A stretch of 64,000 nucleotides of DNA from Clostridium homopropionicum DSM 5847 (GTDB lineage Bacteria > Bacillota > Clostridia > Clostridiales > Clostridiaceae). Both the position numbers and the translations under genes were made by a program. Positions 25,024-33,763 of this stretch are shown in pieces; the first letter of the stretch is position 1; each line of letters opens with the position of its first letter. The notes below the pieces were generated by a model. The model was not told the origin of the DNA and made no database searches. It saw only the letters and a program-made list of their open reading frames with translations. The stretch lies in contig NZ_LHUR01000011.1 in NCBI RefSeq assembly GCF_001263795.1, positions 186,001-250,000 on the forward strand, in the 5' to 3' direction.

Positions 25024-26445
25024 TTAATCATATAATGTTTCTAACACATTAAGCTTTTCTTCAATCTTTTCCTCTAGTCTGTTTATATATTCTTTTATAT
25101 CTTTTAAGTTGCCTACTCTTTCAATTTTATCTGTTTCAAGAAATACAACTTTTGTCACTGCATCTGCTCCTAGAGCTATAATTGTCTGTTTTTCTTCAAT
25201 CATTTGAATATTGTACAAACCCTCCTTCGAGAGTTTGGAATATCCTACATTCTCTGTATTGCCAATCATATTCTTCTGTCTATACATGTAGTATGGTTTC
25301 ATTCTTAACTTTTCAGCTAACTTTACTGTCTCATCATACATTGAATCCAGTTCAAGTTGCTCGATTAATTTTATCTTTCCCAATAAAATCTGTTCATGCA
25401 GTATTGAACCTCTTTTAATAGCCATTCCGTGAACAGTAATATTATCTGGGTTAAGCTTAAAAATCTCCTCACAGGTTTTACGAACTTCTTCCAATCCTTC
25501 ATTTGGGAGCCCAATAATCAAATCCATATTAATATTGTCAAAGCCTAAACTTCTAGCTAAATTAAATTTTTCAATAATATCCTTTTCTTCGTGGCTTCTT
25601 CCAATAGCTTTCAGAGTAACATCATTCATACTTTGAGGATTTATGCTAATTCTATTGACTTCGTATTTTTTCATAGCAGATAGCTTATTTTCGTTTATGC
25701 TATCAGGTCTCCCACACTCCACATTAAATTCTTTAACATTTCTTCCCTTTACAAAACTTTCATAAATCTTAAAAAGAATATTTTCAAATTCCTTATCTTC
25801 AATGGAGGTTGGTGTCCCTCCGCCAAAGTAAACACACTCAATCTCTAAATTCTTTTTATTTATAAACTCACTAATCCTGTCAATTTCATATTCTAATGCC
25901 TTTAAATAAGGTTCTACTAACTTTTTACAGGAATTAATAGGATTTGATGCAAAGGAACAGTAAAGGCATCTAGTTGGACAGAATGGCATTCCAACATACA
26001 CGCTTATTATTTTCAAATCTTTATTTACATGCTTTCTTTCCATATTTGCTACCTGAATGCACAGCTTAGCTTTATTCCCTGCTACAAAATAATTTTTATT
26101 TAATGTCTCAATTATCTCATTTTCAGCTAATCCCTTATCCATCATTTGATGAACTTTTTTTGTTGGTCTAATTCCAATTAAAGTTCCCCATGGTAATTTT
26201 TTATGAGTTAAACTACTTAGATATATAAATATTATATTTCTAAGCTCTTCCTTGAATTTTAATCTACCTTGAAATTTATAAATGGAAATTTCATTCTCCT
26301 CATTTATAAACTTTATTTCTTTGGGAGAGATGTCTACAATAAAATCATAGCTTTCTTCTTTAAAATCAATATTATCATAAAATAGCTTAAAAATATGATA
26401 AACATCATACCTGTATTTTAAATCATTTAACTTAATAATTATCAT
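25024..26445 (-). CDS. hemZ: HemZ, radical SAM coproporphyrinogen III dehydrogenase-like protein
   Basis: A 473-aa radical SAM protein. An N-terminal domain of about 145 residues contains LIGIRPTKKVHQMMDKGL. The cluster motif is MPFCPTRCLYCSFAS (CxxxCxYC), followed by CVYFGGGTPTS, INPQSMNDVTLKAIGRSHEE and DLIIGLPNEGLEEVRKT. These fit the HemN/HemZ group, which performs oxygen-independent coproporphyrinogen oxidation or related haem chemistry. Clostridia often keep HemZ without a full haem pathway, so the substrate is uncertain. A spacer with two mutually exclusive hairpins precedes the start codon. Confidence 0.9.
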   Translation of the reverse strand: MIIIKLNDLKYRYDVYHIFKLFYDNIDFKEESYDFIVDISPKEIKFINEENEISIYKFQGRLKFKEELRNIIFIYLSSLTHKKLPWGTLIGIRPTKKVHQMMDKGLAENEIIETLNKNYFVAGNKAKLCIQVANMERKHVNKDLKIISVYVGMPFCPTRCLYCSFASNPINSCKKLVEPYLKALEYEIDRISEFINKKNLEIECVYFGGGTPTSIEDKEFENILFKIYESFVKGRNVKEFNVECGRPDSINENKLSAMKKYEVNRISINPQSMNDVTLKAIGRSHEEKDIIEKFNLARSLGFDNINMDLIIGLPNEGLEEVRKTCEEIFKLNPDNITVHGMAIKRGSILHEQILLGKIKLIEQLELDSMYDETVKLAEKLRMKPYYMYRQKNMIGNTENVGYSKLSKEGLYNIQMIEEKQTIIALGADAVTKVVFLETDKIERVGNLKDIKEYINRLEEKIEEKLNVLETLYD

Positions 26446-26470
26446 TGACTAAAATTCACACCCTTTCTTC

Positions 26471-26515
26471 TTAGTCGCTTATATTATTTTAGAAGTCACG
26501 ACTAAACGGAAGCGA
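26471..26515 (-). promoter_or_regulatory. Mutually exclusive hairpins in the hemZ leader
   Basis: On the minus strand TCGCTT (26515-26510) and TTAGTCG (26505-26499) can each pair with the same downstream segment, AAGCGACTAA (26480-26471). Only one hairpin can form at a time. The segment ends 26 nt upstream of the hemZ ATG, close to the ribosome site AAGGGTG. Such a layout could act as an attenuator or translational switch; no known riboswitch class was recognised. Confidence 0.4.
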
Positions 26516-26520
26516 TTGAT

Positions 26521-27126
26521 TTATAAAAAAGGGTTATGTTCTCTTTCAAATTTAATTATGCTGTCCCTTTCATGACCTGGAAGCACAACAATATCATCTT
26601 TTAAAACCATGAGTTTATTTTTTATGCTACTGATTAGTTGGCGGTGATTTCCTCCCGGAAAATCAGTCCTTCCAATAGAACCATAAAATAAAGTGTCACC
26701 AGTAAATACTACATTCTCAACTAAAAAGCACATTCCACCTGGAGTATGTCCTGGAGTAGCTATACATTTTATTTTGAGATTTCCCAGTTCTAATATATAC
26801 CCATCCTTTATTTCCTTATCATCTGTGGTTTCATTCCACATTTCACCAAAAACCATTTGATTTTTCTTCATAAGTTCTTTATCTTCTTTACTAATATAGA
26901 CAGGTATATTTAATTTATCCTTTATTGTACTAACTGCCCCTACATGATCAATATGACCATGGGTCAATAATATAAACTTTATATCTATATTACTTTTTTT
27001 CACTTCTCCCATAATAAAATCTGCATCTCCGCCTGGATCCACTATACATCCTACTTTAGATTCTTCTTCAATCAAAATATAACAATTGGCAGCGTACATT
27101 CCCACAGGCATTTTTTTAATTTTCAT
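26521..27126 (-). CDS. MBL-fold metallo-hydrolase (glyoxalase II-like)
   Basis: A 201-residue cytoplasmic metallo-beta-lactamase-fold hydrolase. The metal-binding motif is LTHGHIDHVGAV, with further ligands in ATPGHTPGGMCF, FTGDTLFYGSIGRTDFPGG and VLPGHERDS. This is the stand-alone short type often labelled hydroxyacylglutathione hydrolase, but clostridia generally lack glutathione and the substrate is unknown. The ribosome site GGAGG is 9 nt before ATG. It lies between dtd and hemZ in the rel-dtd-mbl-hemZ-aspS cluster common in clostridia. Confidence 0.9.
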   Translation of the reverse strand: MKIKKMPVGMYAANCYILIEEESKVGCIVDPGGDADFIMGEVKKSNIDIKFILLTHGHIDHVGAVSTIKDKLNIPVYISKEDKELMKKNQMVFGEMWNETTDDKEIKDGYILELGNLKIKCIATPGHTPGGMCFLVENVVFTGDTLFYGSIGRTDFPGGNHRQLISSIKNKLMVLKDDIVVLPGHERDSIIKFEREHNPFL

Positions 27127-27144
27127 AAACCCATACCTCCATAT

Positions 27145-27594
27145 TTAAAAATTTTTCTTACTATCAATAATCAAAGTTACAGGACCATCATTTTCTATTT
27201 CAACAATCATGTGAGCCCCAAAAACCCCAGTTTGAACAATAGATATTTCTTCTTTACACAATTCCACAAACTTTAAATAAAGTTCTTTTGCTTCCTCTCC
27301 CCCTAAGGCCTCCATAAAATTAGGCCTTCTTCCTTTTCTACAGTCTCCATATAAGGTAAATTGAGAAACTACTAATAACTCACCGTTTACTTCTTTAAGT
27401 GATTTATTTAATTTACCTTGCTCATCTTCAAAAACTCTTAAGTTTACGATTTTATCTCTTAGATATATAGCATCTTCCATACTGTCTTCTTTAGAAATTC
27501 CTAATAATACATTAAACCCCTTGTTTATAGAGCCAACTGTTTCCTTATCTACTACAACGCTAGAAGTTTTTACTCTTTGAATAACTGCTCTCAT
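27145..27594 (-). CDS. dtd: D-aminoacyl-tRNA deacylase
   Basis: DTD hydrolyses D-aminoacyl-tRNAs and also clears glycine mischarged onto tRNA(Ala). Motifs are [36 protein letters not shown] (the SQFTLYGD active site) and the cross-subunit loop [19 protein letters not shown], which carries the Gly-cisPro-equivalent region as a variant. The frame extends to a GTG at 27603, but the ATG at 27594 begins the conserved MRAVIQRV and follows AGAGGTG at 6 nt. This gives 149 aa. It is part of the rel operon. Confidence 0.95.
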   Translation of the reverse strand: MRAVIQRVKTSSVVVDKETVGSINKGFNVLLGISKEDSMEDAIYLRDKIVNLRVFEDEQGKLNKSLKEVNGELLVVSQFTLYGDCRKGRRPNFMEALGGEEAKELYLKFVELCKEEISIVQTGVFGAHMIVEIENDGPVTLIIDSKKNF

Positions 27595-27646
27595 AAATAG
27601 CACCTCTTAAAAAATCAAAAAATCAAAATGAAGTATATAGGACATT

Positions 27647-29827
27647 TTAATTTTTAGTCCTATATACTGCTATTACTCCTTTTAGCTTTCTCATTTTTCT
27701 CATAACTTCTTTTAGCTTTTCTACATCTGAAATTCTAAGCTTTATTGTAATTATTGCTACACTAGCTTTTGAGGTTTTAGCATTTACCGCATATAATGCT
27801 ATTTTAGTATCTATTATGGCTTCCATTAGCTCTGCTAAAAGTCCATCTCTATCTTCTGCTCTTACCTCAATTTCAGTAATATACTCTGCTTTTCTTCCTT
27901 GCTCATCTTCCCAAGAGGATTCGATAATTCTACTTCCATCATTAGCTATTAATGCTCTAACATTCTCACAGTCCTGTCTATGAACTGAAACTCCTCTTCC
28001 TTTCGTAATATATCCAATTATACTATCTCCTGGAACAGGATTACAGCATTTAGCAAATCTAACCAATACATTATCAATACCCTTAACCTTTACCCCTGGG
28101 GAATTAGAACTTTTTCTCTTAACTGTTGCTTTTTCTAACTGTTCTTTTAATTCTTCTAAGCTAGTTTCTTCCTCCTGCTCACTCTTGTATAAACCAATAA
28201 GTTTGTTTACAATAGCCGCAGGATTTAATGCACCGATTCCTACTGATACATATAGGTCATCTAAGCTGTTATAATTATATTTTTTCAATAAACTCTCTAG
28301 ATATTCTCCCTTTGCTATCTTTCCAAAATTAACCCCTTGACGTTTGCTTTCCTTTTCAACAATTTCCTTACCTTTTTCAATATTTTCATGTCTCTTTTCT
28401 TTTTTAAACCAAGCTTTAATTTTTGATTTTGCTTGATTACTCTTTGTAATGTTCAGCCAAGCAATATTAGGTCCCTTTGGTACTGCTGAAGTTAAAATTT
28501 CTACTATTTCTCCAGTCTTTAATTTATAATCAAGTGGCACTATCTTACCATTAACTTTTGCTCCAACACATTTATGACCAATATCTGTATGTATTCTATA
28601 TGCAAAGTCTATTGGCGTAGAATCATAAGGAAGATTAATTACAACACCTTTTGGTGTAAAAACAAATACCTCATCCGAAAACATATCAATTTTAAAATCT
28701 TCCATAAACTCTTCAGGATTAGAAGTTTCTCTTTGCCATTCTAATACTTCTCTAAGCCAAGCTAATTTTGCTTCAAAATCCTTCTCTGCGTTTTTAGGCT
28801 CACCTTCCTTGTACTTCCAATGAGCTGCTATACCGTACTCTGAAGTAGCATGCATTTCATAAGTTCTTATTTGAATTTCAAAAGGCTTTCCCTGTGGACC
28901 AATTACTGTTGAATGCAAAGATTGATACATATTAGGCTTTGGCATAGCAATATAATCCTTAAATCTCCCTGGAATTGGCTTATACATAGTATGCACCATT
29001 CCAAGTGCAGCATAACAATCTTTTACATCATTCACTAGTATTCTTACAGCAGTTAAGTCGAATATCTGATCTATTGTTTTATTTTTAACAACCATTTTTC
29101 TATAAATACTGTAAAAATGCTTAGGCCTTCCTTCTATTTCAGCTTCAATTCCTGTTTCATTTAGCTTTTGCTTTAATTCTTTTATTATATTATTGATGTA
29201 TTCTTGTCTTTCGTTTCTCTTTTCAGCAACTTTTCTAACTAAATCATAGTATTCATTAGGGTGAAGATATCTTAGAGCTAAATCCTCAAGATCGCATTTA
29301 ATTTTTGAGATACCTAATCTATGAGCTAGTGGCGCATATATGTCTAATGTTTCTTTTGACTTCTCCTTTTGCTTTTCTACGCTCATGTATTTCAAAGTTC
29401 TCATATTGTGTAATCTATCTGCAAGCTTAATTAATATCACTCTTATATCTTTTGTCATAGCAAATAGCATTTTTCTAACATTTTCTGCTTGTTGCTCTTC
29501 TTTAGTTTTATATTTTATCTTTCCAAGTTTAGTGACACCTTCAACTAAATTTGCAACTTGAAAATTAAATTCCTGCCCTATTTCTTTATAAGTGCTATCT
29601 GTGTCTTCAATCACATCATGTAACAAGCTAGCTGCAATTGTATTTTCATCAAGCCCCATTTCAGCTAAAATACAAGCGACCTCTACTGGATGTATAATAT
29701 AAGGCTCTCCAGATACTCTTTTTTGTTCTTTATGAGCACTTAAAGCATAATTATAAGCTTTTATTATTAGATCTTTATTTACATTAGTACAATTTTTATC
29801 AATTTTTTCTAACAATTCATCAAGCAT
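27647..29827 (-). CDS. rel: Bifunctional (p)ppGpp synthetase/hydrolase Rel
   Basis: Rel makes and degrades the stringent-response alarmone. At 726 aa all domains are present. The HD hydrolase has HPVEVACILAEMG and SLLHDVIEDT. The synthetase has YQSLHSTVIGPQGKPFEIQI and ATSEYGIAAHWKYKEG. The TGS domain has FTPKGVVINLPYDSTPIDFA. A zinc-finger/CC region (FAKCCNPVPGDSIIGYITKG) and a C-terminal ACT domain follow. Ribosome site AGGGAG is 7 nt before the ATG. It follows apt, a purine-salvage gene, and a hairpin lies between them. Confidence 0.97.
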   Translation of the reverse strand: MLDELLEKIDKNCTNVNKDLIIKAYNYALSAHKEQKRVSGEPYIIHPVEVACILAEMGLDENTIAASLLHDVIEDTDSTYKEIGQEFNFQVANLVEGVTKLGKIKYKTKEEQQAENVRKMLFAMTKDIRVILIKLADRLHNMRTLKYMSVEKQKEKSKETLDIYAPLAHRLGISKIKCDLEDLALRYLHPNEYYDLVRKVAEKRNERQEYINNIIKELKQKLNETGIEAEIEGRPKHFYSIYRKMVVKNKTIDQIFDLTAVRILVNDVKDCYAALGMVHTMYKPIPGRFKDYIAMPKPNMYQSLHSTVIGPQGKPFEIQIRTYEMHATSEYGIAAHWKYKEGEPKNAEKDFEAKLAWLREVLEWQRETSNPEEFMEDFKIDMFSDEVFVFTPKGVVINLPYDSTPIDFAYRIHTDIGHKCVGAKVNGKIVPLDYKLKTGEIVEILTSAVPKGPNIAWLNITKSNQAKSKIKAWFKKEKRHENIEKGKEIVEKESKRQGVNFGKIAKGEYLESLLKKYNYNSLDDLYVSVGIGALNPAAIVNKLIGLYKSEQEEETSLEELKEQLEKATVKRKSSNSPGVKVKGIDNVLVRFAKCCNPVPGDSIIGYITKGRGVSVHRQDCENVRALIANDGSRIIESSWEDEQGRKAEYITEIEVRAEDRDGLLAELMEAIIDTKIALYAVNAKTSKASVAIITIKLRISDVEKLKEVMRKMRKLKGVIAVYRTKN

Positions 29828-29850
29828 ATAAATACTCCCTTAAAATCAAA

Positions 29851-29870
29851 AGCTGGTCATAGAACCAGCC
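29851..29870 (-). terminator. Hairpin between apt and rel (weak terminator or attenuator)
   Basis: On the minus strand GGCTGGT pairs with ACCAGC around a short loop and is followed by TTTTGATTTT. It lies 24 nt upstream of the rel start codon, after the apt stop codon. It could partly uncouple rel from apt or protect the rel mRNA end. Confidence 0.55.
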
Positions 29871-29937
29871 AGCATTTTTATAAATATTATATAATATGGT
29901 ATATTAATTTTCAATATAAACCTTTATATATGTGTTA

Positions 29938-30456
29938 TTATATGTTATATTCTATTAAAGACATTACATCATAGTTGCATAACCTTTTTCTTCCTTTTAG
30001 TTCTGATAACTCGATTAAGAAATCAATGCTCACTACTTCTCCACCTAACTTTTCAATAAGCCTAACTACAGATTCCATTGTACCTCCAGTAGCTAATAAA
30101 TCATCTATAACAGCAACTCTTTGGCCTTCTTTTATAGCATCCTTATGTATTTCTAAAACATCAGTACCATATTCTAATTCATATTCGACTGTCAAAGTCT
30201 CTCCTGGAAGTTTTCCTTTTTTTCTAACAGGAACAAATCCTGCTCCTAATGCATACGCTACCGGTGTTCCAAAAATAAATCCTCTAGCTTCTGGCCCAAC
30301 AACAATGTCTATATTTTTATCTTTTAAATAGTCTACTAGTCCGTCCACTGCCTCTTTAAAAGCCTCTGGATCCTTTAGTAAAGTTGTAACGTCTTTAAAG
30401 CTTATGCCTTCCTTTGGAAAGTCTTTAATTATTCTTATACTTTCTTTTAATTCCAA
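29938..30456 (-). CDS. apt: Adenine phosphoribosyltransferase
   Basis: Apt salvages adenine to AMP using PRPP. The 172-residue protein has [40 protein letters not shown], the flexible loop region [16 protein letters not shown] and the PRPP motif [14 protein letters not shown]. The start is a TTG with GGGGGA upstream. Order recJ-like, apt, rel matches the usual clostridial layout, which supports orthology. Confidence 0.97.
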   Translation of the reverse strand: MELKESIRIIKDFPKEGISFKDVTTLLKDPEAFKEAVDGLVDYLKDKNIDIVVGPEARGFIFGTPVAYALGAGFVPVRKKGKLPGETLTVEYELEYGTDVLEIHKDAIKEGQRVAVIDDLLATGGTMESVVRLIEKLGGEVVSIDFLIELSELKGRKRLCNYDVMSLIEYNI

Positions 30457-30487
30457 GCTTAATTCCCCCTAAGTAAAAATATGTGTT

Positions 30488-31342
30488 TTATTTCCCATTA
30501 TTCTTCTTCAAATATTTAGCTATTTGTTCTGCTCTTTCAATATCAGAAGTTGTTAATAATTCAACAACTATTCTAGCATCATCCATTCTACCAACAGCAT
30601 TTATTTTAGGCATTAAAATACTAGCTAATGTTTTTAAACTATTGTAATCCATATGATTAATTTTATTAATCTTAGTTATAGCATTAATACCATAGTTATT
30701 ACTTATTGATAAGCAATACATCCCTTTTTCTAGCATTGCTAGATTTTCATCTACTAAAGGCATAGTACTTGATGCAATTCCGATTGCAACAAGATCTAGG
30801 TATTTTTCTATGCATTGCACATGATAATGCTCTGCAATTGCATATGCTAACTTATATGTAATTCCTACTGCATTTAACTCTTTAAAAGGATATTTGCACT
30901 GTTTTTGATTAGGATTGATTATTATAGCAGAAGGAAGCTTATCACTTGGTGTATGGTAGTCAGTTATTATTACATCTATACCTAAGTCTCTGCAAATTTC
31001 TACTTCACGAAACGAGTTGATTCCACAGCCAACAGTAATAATTAATCCTGCTCCCAAAAATCTAATATGATTTTCAATTACACTAGAATTAAAAATTTCT
31101 TCATTTTCTATTATATCAGGAATATAGTACTCTACATCTGCATTTAAATACTTTAATATAAGCATTAATAAAGAAACGCTAGTTATTCCATCAACATCAT
31201 ATGAGCCATAGATAACAATCTTTTCTCTATTATTTACAGACTTTGTAATCCTATACAAAGCCTCCCCTACCCCATCTAATAAAAAAGAATCATATAAATA
31301 TATTGAATTTGAAAAAATGTTATAAGAATAATTATTTATCAT
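30488..31342 (-). CDS. RecJ-like DHH-family protein, truncated and lacking metal ligands
   Basis: The gene occupies the clostridial recJ position (secF, recJ, apt, rel) but encodes only 284 aa instead of about 560-590. Homology to the N-terminal DHH half is clear: VIYGSYDVDGITSVSLLM, LIITVGCGINSF, VIITDYHTPSDKLPSA and MPKINAVGRMDDAR. Key metal ligands are changed: YGDYD has become YGSYD (S47), VDCGI has become VGCGI (G105) and DHH has become DYH (Y129). The DHHA1 and OB domains are absent, and only 31 bp separate the stop from apt. It is an intact frame from ATG 31342 with GGGGGA upstream. It is probably inactive as a nuclease; it may be a decaying gene or a non-catalytic derivative. Confidence 0.82.
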   Translation of the reverse strand: MINNYSYNIFSNSIYLYDSFLLDGVGEALYRITKSVNNREKIVIYGSYDVDGITSVSLLMLILKYLNADVEYYIPDIIENEEIFNSSVIENHIRFLGAGLIITVGCGINSFREVEICRDLGIDVIITDYHTPSDKLPSAIIINPNQKQCKYPFKELNAVGITYKLAYAIAEHYHVQCIEKYLDLVAIGIASSTMPLVDENLAMLEKGMYCLSISNNYGINAITKINKINHMDYNSLKTLASILMPKINAVGRMDDARIVVELLTTSDIERAEQIAKYLKKNNGK

Positions 31343-31377
31343 ATATAATCCCCCAAATTTTATAGGAAGCAAATAAT

Positions 31378-31406
31378 ATTATAATTTAAATTCTTAATTA
31401 TTACAA
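31378..31406 (-). promoter_or_regulatory. Sigma-A promoter for the recJ-like/apt/rel operon
   Basis: On the minus strand TTGTAA (31406-31401) is followed after 17 nt by a perfect TATAAT (31383-31378). It lies 35 nt upstream of the recJ-like start codon and downstream of the secF terminator. Confidence 0.7.
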
Positions 31407-31506
31407 ATACTTTTTTTCATCCTTTGACAATATATTAAACCAAATAGTACTATATGTTAAAAATATAGGGTGTTTTTGTTAAATTATGCTTTGTTATAAA
31501 TACTTT

Positions 31507-31539
31507 AAAAAAAATCAGAGCATTGGCTCTGATTTTTTT
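31507..31539 (-). terminator. Rho-independent terminator of secD-secF
   Basis: AAAATCAGAGC (31511-31521) pairs with GCTCTGATTTT (31526-31536) around ATTG, with T runs on both strands. It starts 6 bp after the secF stop codon. Confidence 0.93.
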
Positions 31540-31544
31540 CTATA

Positions 31545-32414
31545 TTAAGCTGCTACCTTTTTGTTTGTTTTTTTAAGAATTACCCAGATAGGGCTTGCAA
31601 TGAATATTGAAGAAAAGGCTCCTGATAAAATACCAATTATTAATGGAAAGGTAAAATCCCTTACTGCTGGCACAAACACATATACAGCTATTATTGTAAA
31701 TAGTGTAGTAAGTACAGTGTTTATTGATCTAGACATAGTCTGATTTACACTTATATTAGCAATTTCAGCCACATCTTTACCTCTCATTTTTTTAGCATTT
31801 TCTCTTATTCTATCAAATATTACTATTGTATCATTAATTGAATATCCTACTATTGTAAGTATTGCTGCAATAAATGGTGAGTTTACAGGAATATTAAAAA
31901 TAGCATATACGCTTAAAGTTATTAAAATATCATGAATTAAAGCTAGAATTGCAGCTATTCCAAATTTAATTTCAAATCTTATTCCAATGTATATTAACAT
32001 TGCAATAGTTGCAAATAAAAGTGCCTTTACAGCTTTTGTCTTCAATTCATTTCCTATTGATGGTCCTACATTGGTTTGAGAAATTAAAGATTTATCTTCT
32101 AACTTATATTTAGTTTTTAATTCATTAAAGATTTTATTAATGCTGTCACTATTTAGGGTATTACTTTTTATATCTAGCTGAGTTGAGTTTGCAATATAAG
32201 AAGTTGCATTTGCATCATATTTATGTATTATTTTATCCGCTTCTTCCTTTTGCTTTTGATTAAAATCTTTTCCCATTTCTACTGTTACTATTGTTCCACC
32301 ATTAAAATCTATACCAAAATTTAATCCCTTTGTAGCTAAAAACGATAATCCTATCAATATAATAATTATAGATATGGAAAACCAAATTTTAGTTTTTTCT
32401 ATAACCTTTAGCAT
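31545..32414 (-). CDS. secF: Protein translocase subunit SecF
   Basis: SecF works with SecD to use proton motive force late in Sec-dependent export. The 289-residue protein has an N-terminal membrane helix, the motif GLNFGIDFNGGTIVTVEM, an extracytoplasmic P4-like domain, and five further helices with YSINDTIVIFDRIRENAKKM. The last segment ends in a lysine-rich tail. It begins 4 bp after secD. Confidence 0.95.
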   Translation of the reverse strand: MLKVIEKTKIWFSISIIIILIGLSFLATKGLNFGIDFNGGTIVTVEMGKDFNQKQKEEADKIIHKYDANATSYIANSTQLDIKSNTLNSDSINKIFNELKTKYKLEDKSLISQTNVGPSIGNELKTKAVKALLFATIAMLIYIGIRFEIKFGIAAILALIHDILITLSVYAIFNIPVNSPFIAAILTIVGYSINDTIVIFDRIRENAKKMRGKDVAEIANISVNQTMSRSINTVLTTLFTIIAVYVFVPAVRDFTFPLIIGILSGAFSSIFIASPIWVILKKTNKKVAA

Positions 32415-32418
32415 AACT

Positions 32419-33681
32419 TTACCCCCTTTTTATGCCAAAATGGGAAGTACTATTTACAAGTCCCATTTCAACGCTTAGCTTAAGTAAAAATCTTGTGATG
32501 GTTAAAGCAGTAAATATACTTAAGACTATACCTATCATAAGGGTAAGTGCAAAACCTTTTACAGAACCTGAGCCTAGATTATATAAAATTATAGCAGCAA
32601 TAATAGTTGTAATATTAGAATCAAGTATCGAAGATAAAGCTTTACCAAATCCTGCGTCTATTGCATTCCTTATGGATTTTCCAAGTTTTAATTCTTCTTT
32701 TATTCTTTCAAAAATCAAAACATTTGCATCAACTGCCATACCTACTGTTAGTAAAAATCCCGCAATACCTGATAAGGTTAAAGTTGCTTTAACTGCTGAA
32801 AAAGTTCCAAGTACCAATACCACATAGAATATTAATGCAATATCAGCCATTAATCCTGGTCCTCTATAATAAATTAACATAAATAATAGAACTAAGCTAA
32901 TTCCAACTGCTCCAGCTTTCATACTTAATGGCAGTGCATTTGAACCTAATGTTGCACCAACAGTTTTAAATTCTACTGCTTCTAAAGTAACTGGTAGAGC
33001 TCCAGATTTTATAATATTTGCTTGGCGACTTGCTTCTTCTAATGTTTCACTACCTGTAATTGTAGCTTTTCCATTTGTAATAACAGCTGATACCGTTGGA
33101 TTAGTAAGCATTTCATCATCCATGTAAATAGCAATTCTTTGATTTAAAAATTTACTAGTTGCATCAGCGAATTTTTTAGCACCTGCTTCTTTTAATTCTA
33201 GACCTATTGTAGGACTTCCCATATCATCTAAATATGCAGAAGCATCCTTTATATCTGTTCCTGTTAAAATTACATTTCCATCCGGTCCTTTAAATTCAAG
33301 TTTCCCAGTTTTACCAATAGTGTCTAAAACCTTTTTAGAATTAAATTCACCTGGAATTTCTATTCTTATTCTATTCTTCCCTTCTCTTTGAACAGTTGTT
33401 TCTTTTACACCTTCTGGATTAACTCTCATAGACAACATTTCAATTGTTCTTTCTAAAGTGTCATTATCCACATTACCTTTTATTTCTTCTAAAACAGAAA
33501 TACCGCCTTGCAGATCCAATCCTTTATTAATAGTTTCAGTAAATGGTTTTACTCTGTATCCAAAAACATTTTTAAATCCAAAAAAACCTGCGTAAGCTAG
33601 TAGTCCTACTGCTAATACAGCTACTAAAAACAATATTGTACTATTAGTCTTTTGGGATTTTTTAGACTTTGAGTTTCTCAT
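32419..33681 (-). CDS. secD: Protein translocase subunit SecD
   Basis: The 420-residue membrane protein has an N-terminal helix, the signature GLDLQGGISVLEEIKG, a P1-type periplasmic region shorter than in Escherichia coli (typical of Firmicutes), and a six-helix RND-like domain with LTVGMAVDANVLIFERIKEE. It heads the secD-secF pair, with AAAGGGGG before the ATG. The upstream scfB gene is 82 bp away without a visible terminator. Confidence 0.96.
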   Translation of the reverse strand: MRNSKSKKSQKTNSTILFLVAVLAVGLLAYAGFFGFKNVFGYRVKPFTETINKGLDLQGGISVLEEIKGNVDNDTLERTIEMLSMRVNPEGVKETTVQREGKNRIRIEIPGEFNSKKVLDTIGKTGKLEFKGPDGNVILTGTDIKDASAYLDDMGSPTIGLELKEAGAKKFADATSKFLNQRIAIYMDDEMLTNPTVSAVITNGKATITGSETLEEASRQANIIKSGALPVTLEAVEFKTVGATLGSNALPLSMKAGAVGISLVLLFMLIYYRGPGLMADIALIFYVVLVLGTFSAVKATLTLSGIAGFLLTVGMAVDANVLIFERIKEELKLGKSIRNAIDAGFGKALSSILDSNITTIIAAIILYNLGSGSVKGFALTLMIGIVLSIFTALTITRFLLKLSVEMGLVNSTSHFGIKRG

Positions 33682-33763
33682 GTTTATCCCCCTTTGTTGG
33701 TCGCTTTATGCATAATCAAATTAATTATATTACTTTTAAAAATAATAGTCAATAACAGGTAAA

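Noticed and set aside
30457-30490. Frameshifted remainder of RecJ after the stop codon
   Set aside because: Only 31 bp lie between the RecJ-like stop and apt, so the C-terminal half is deleted, not frameshifted.
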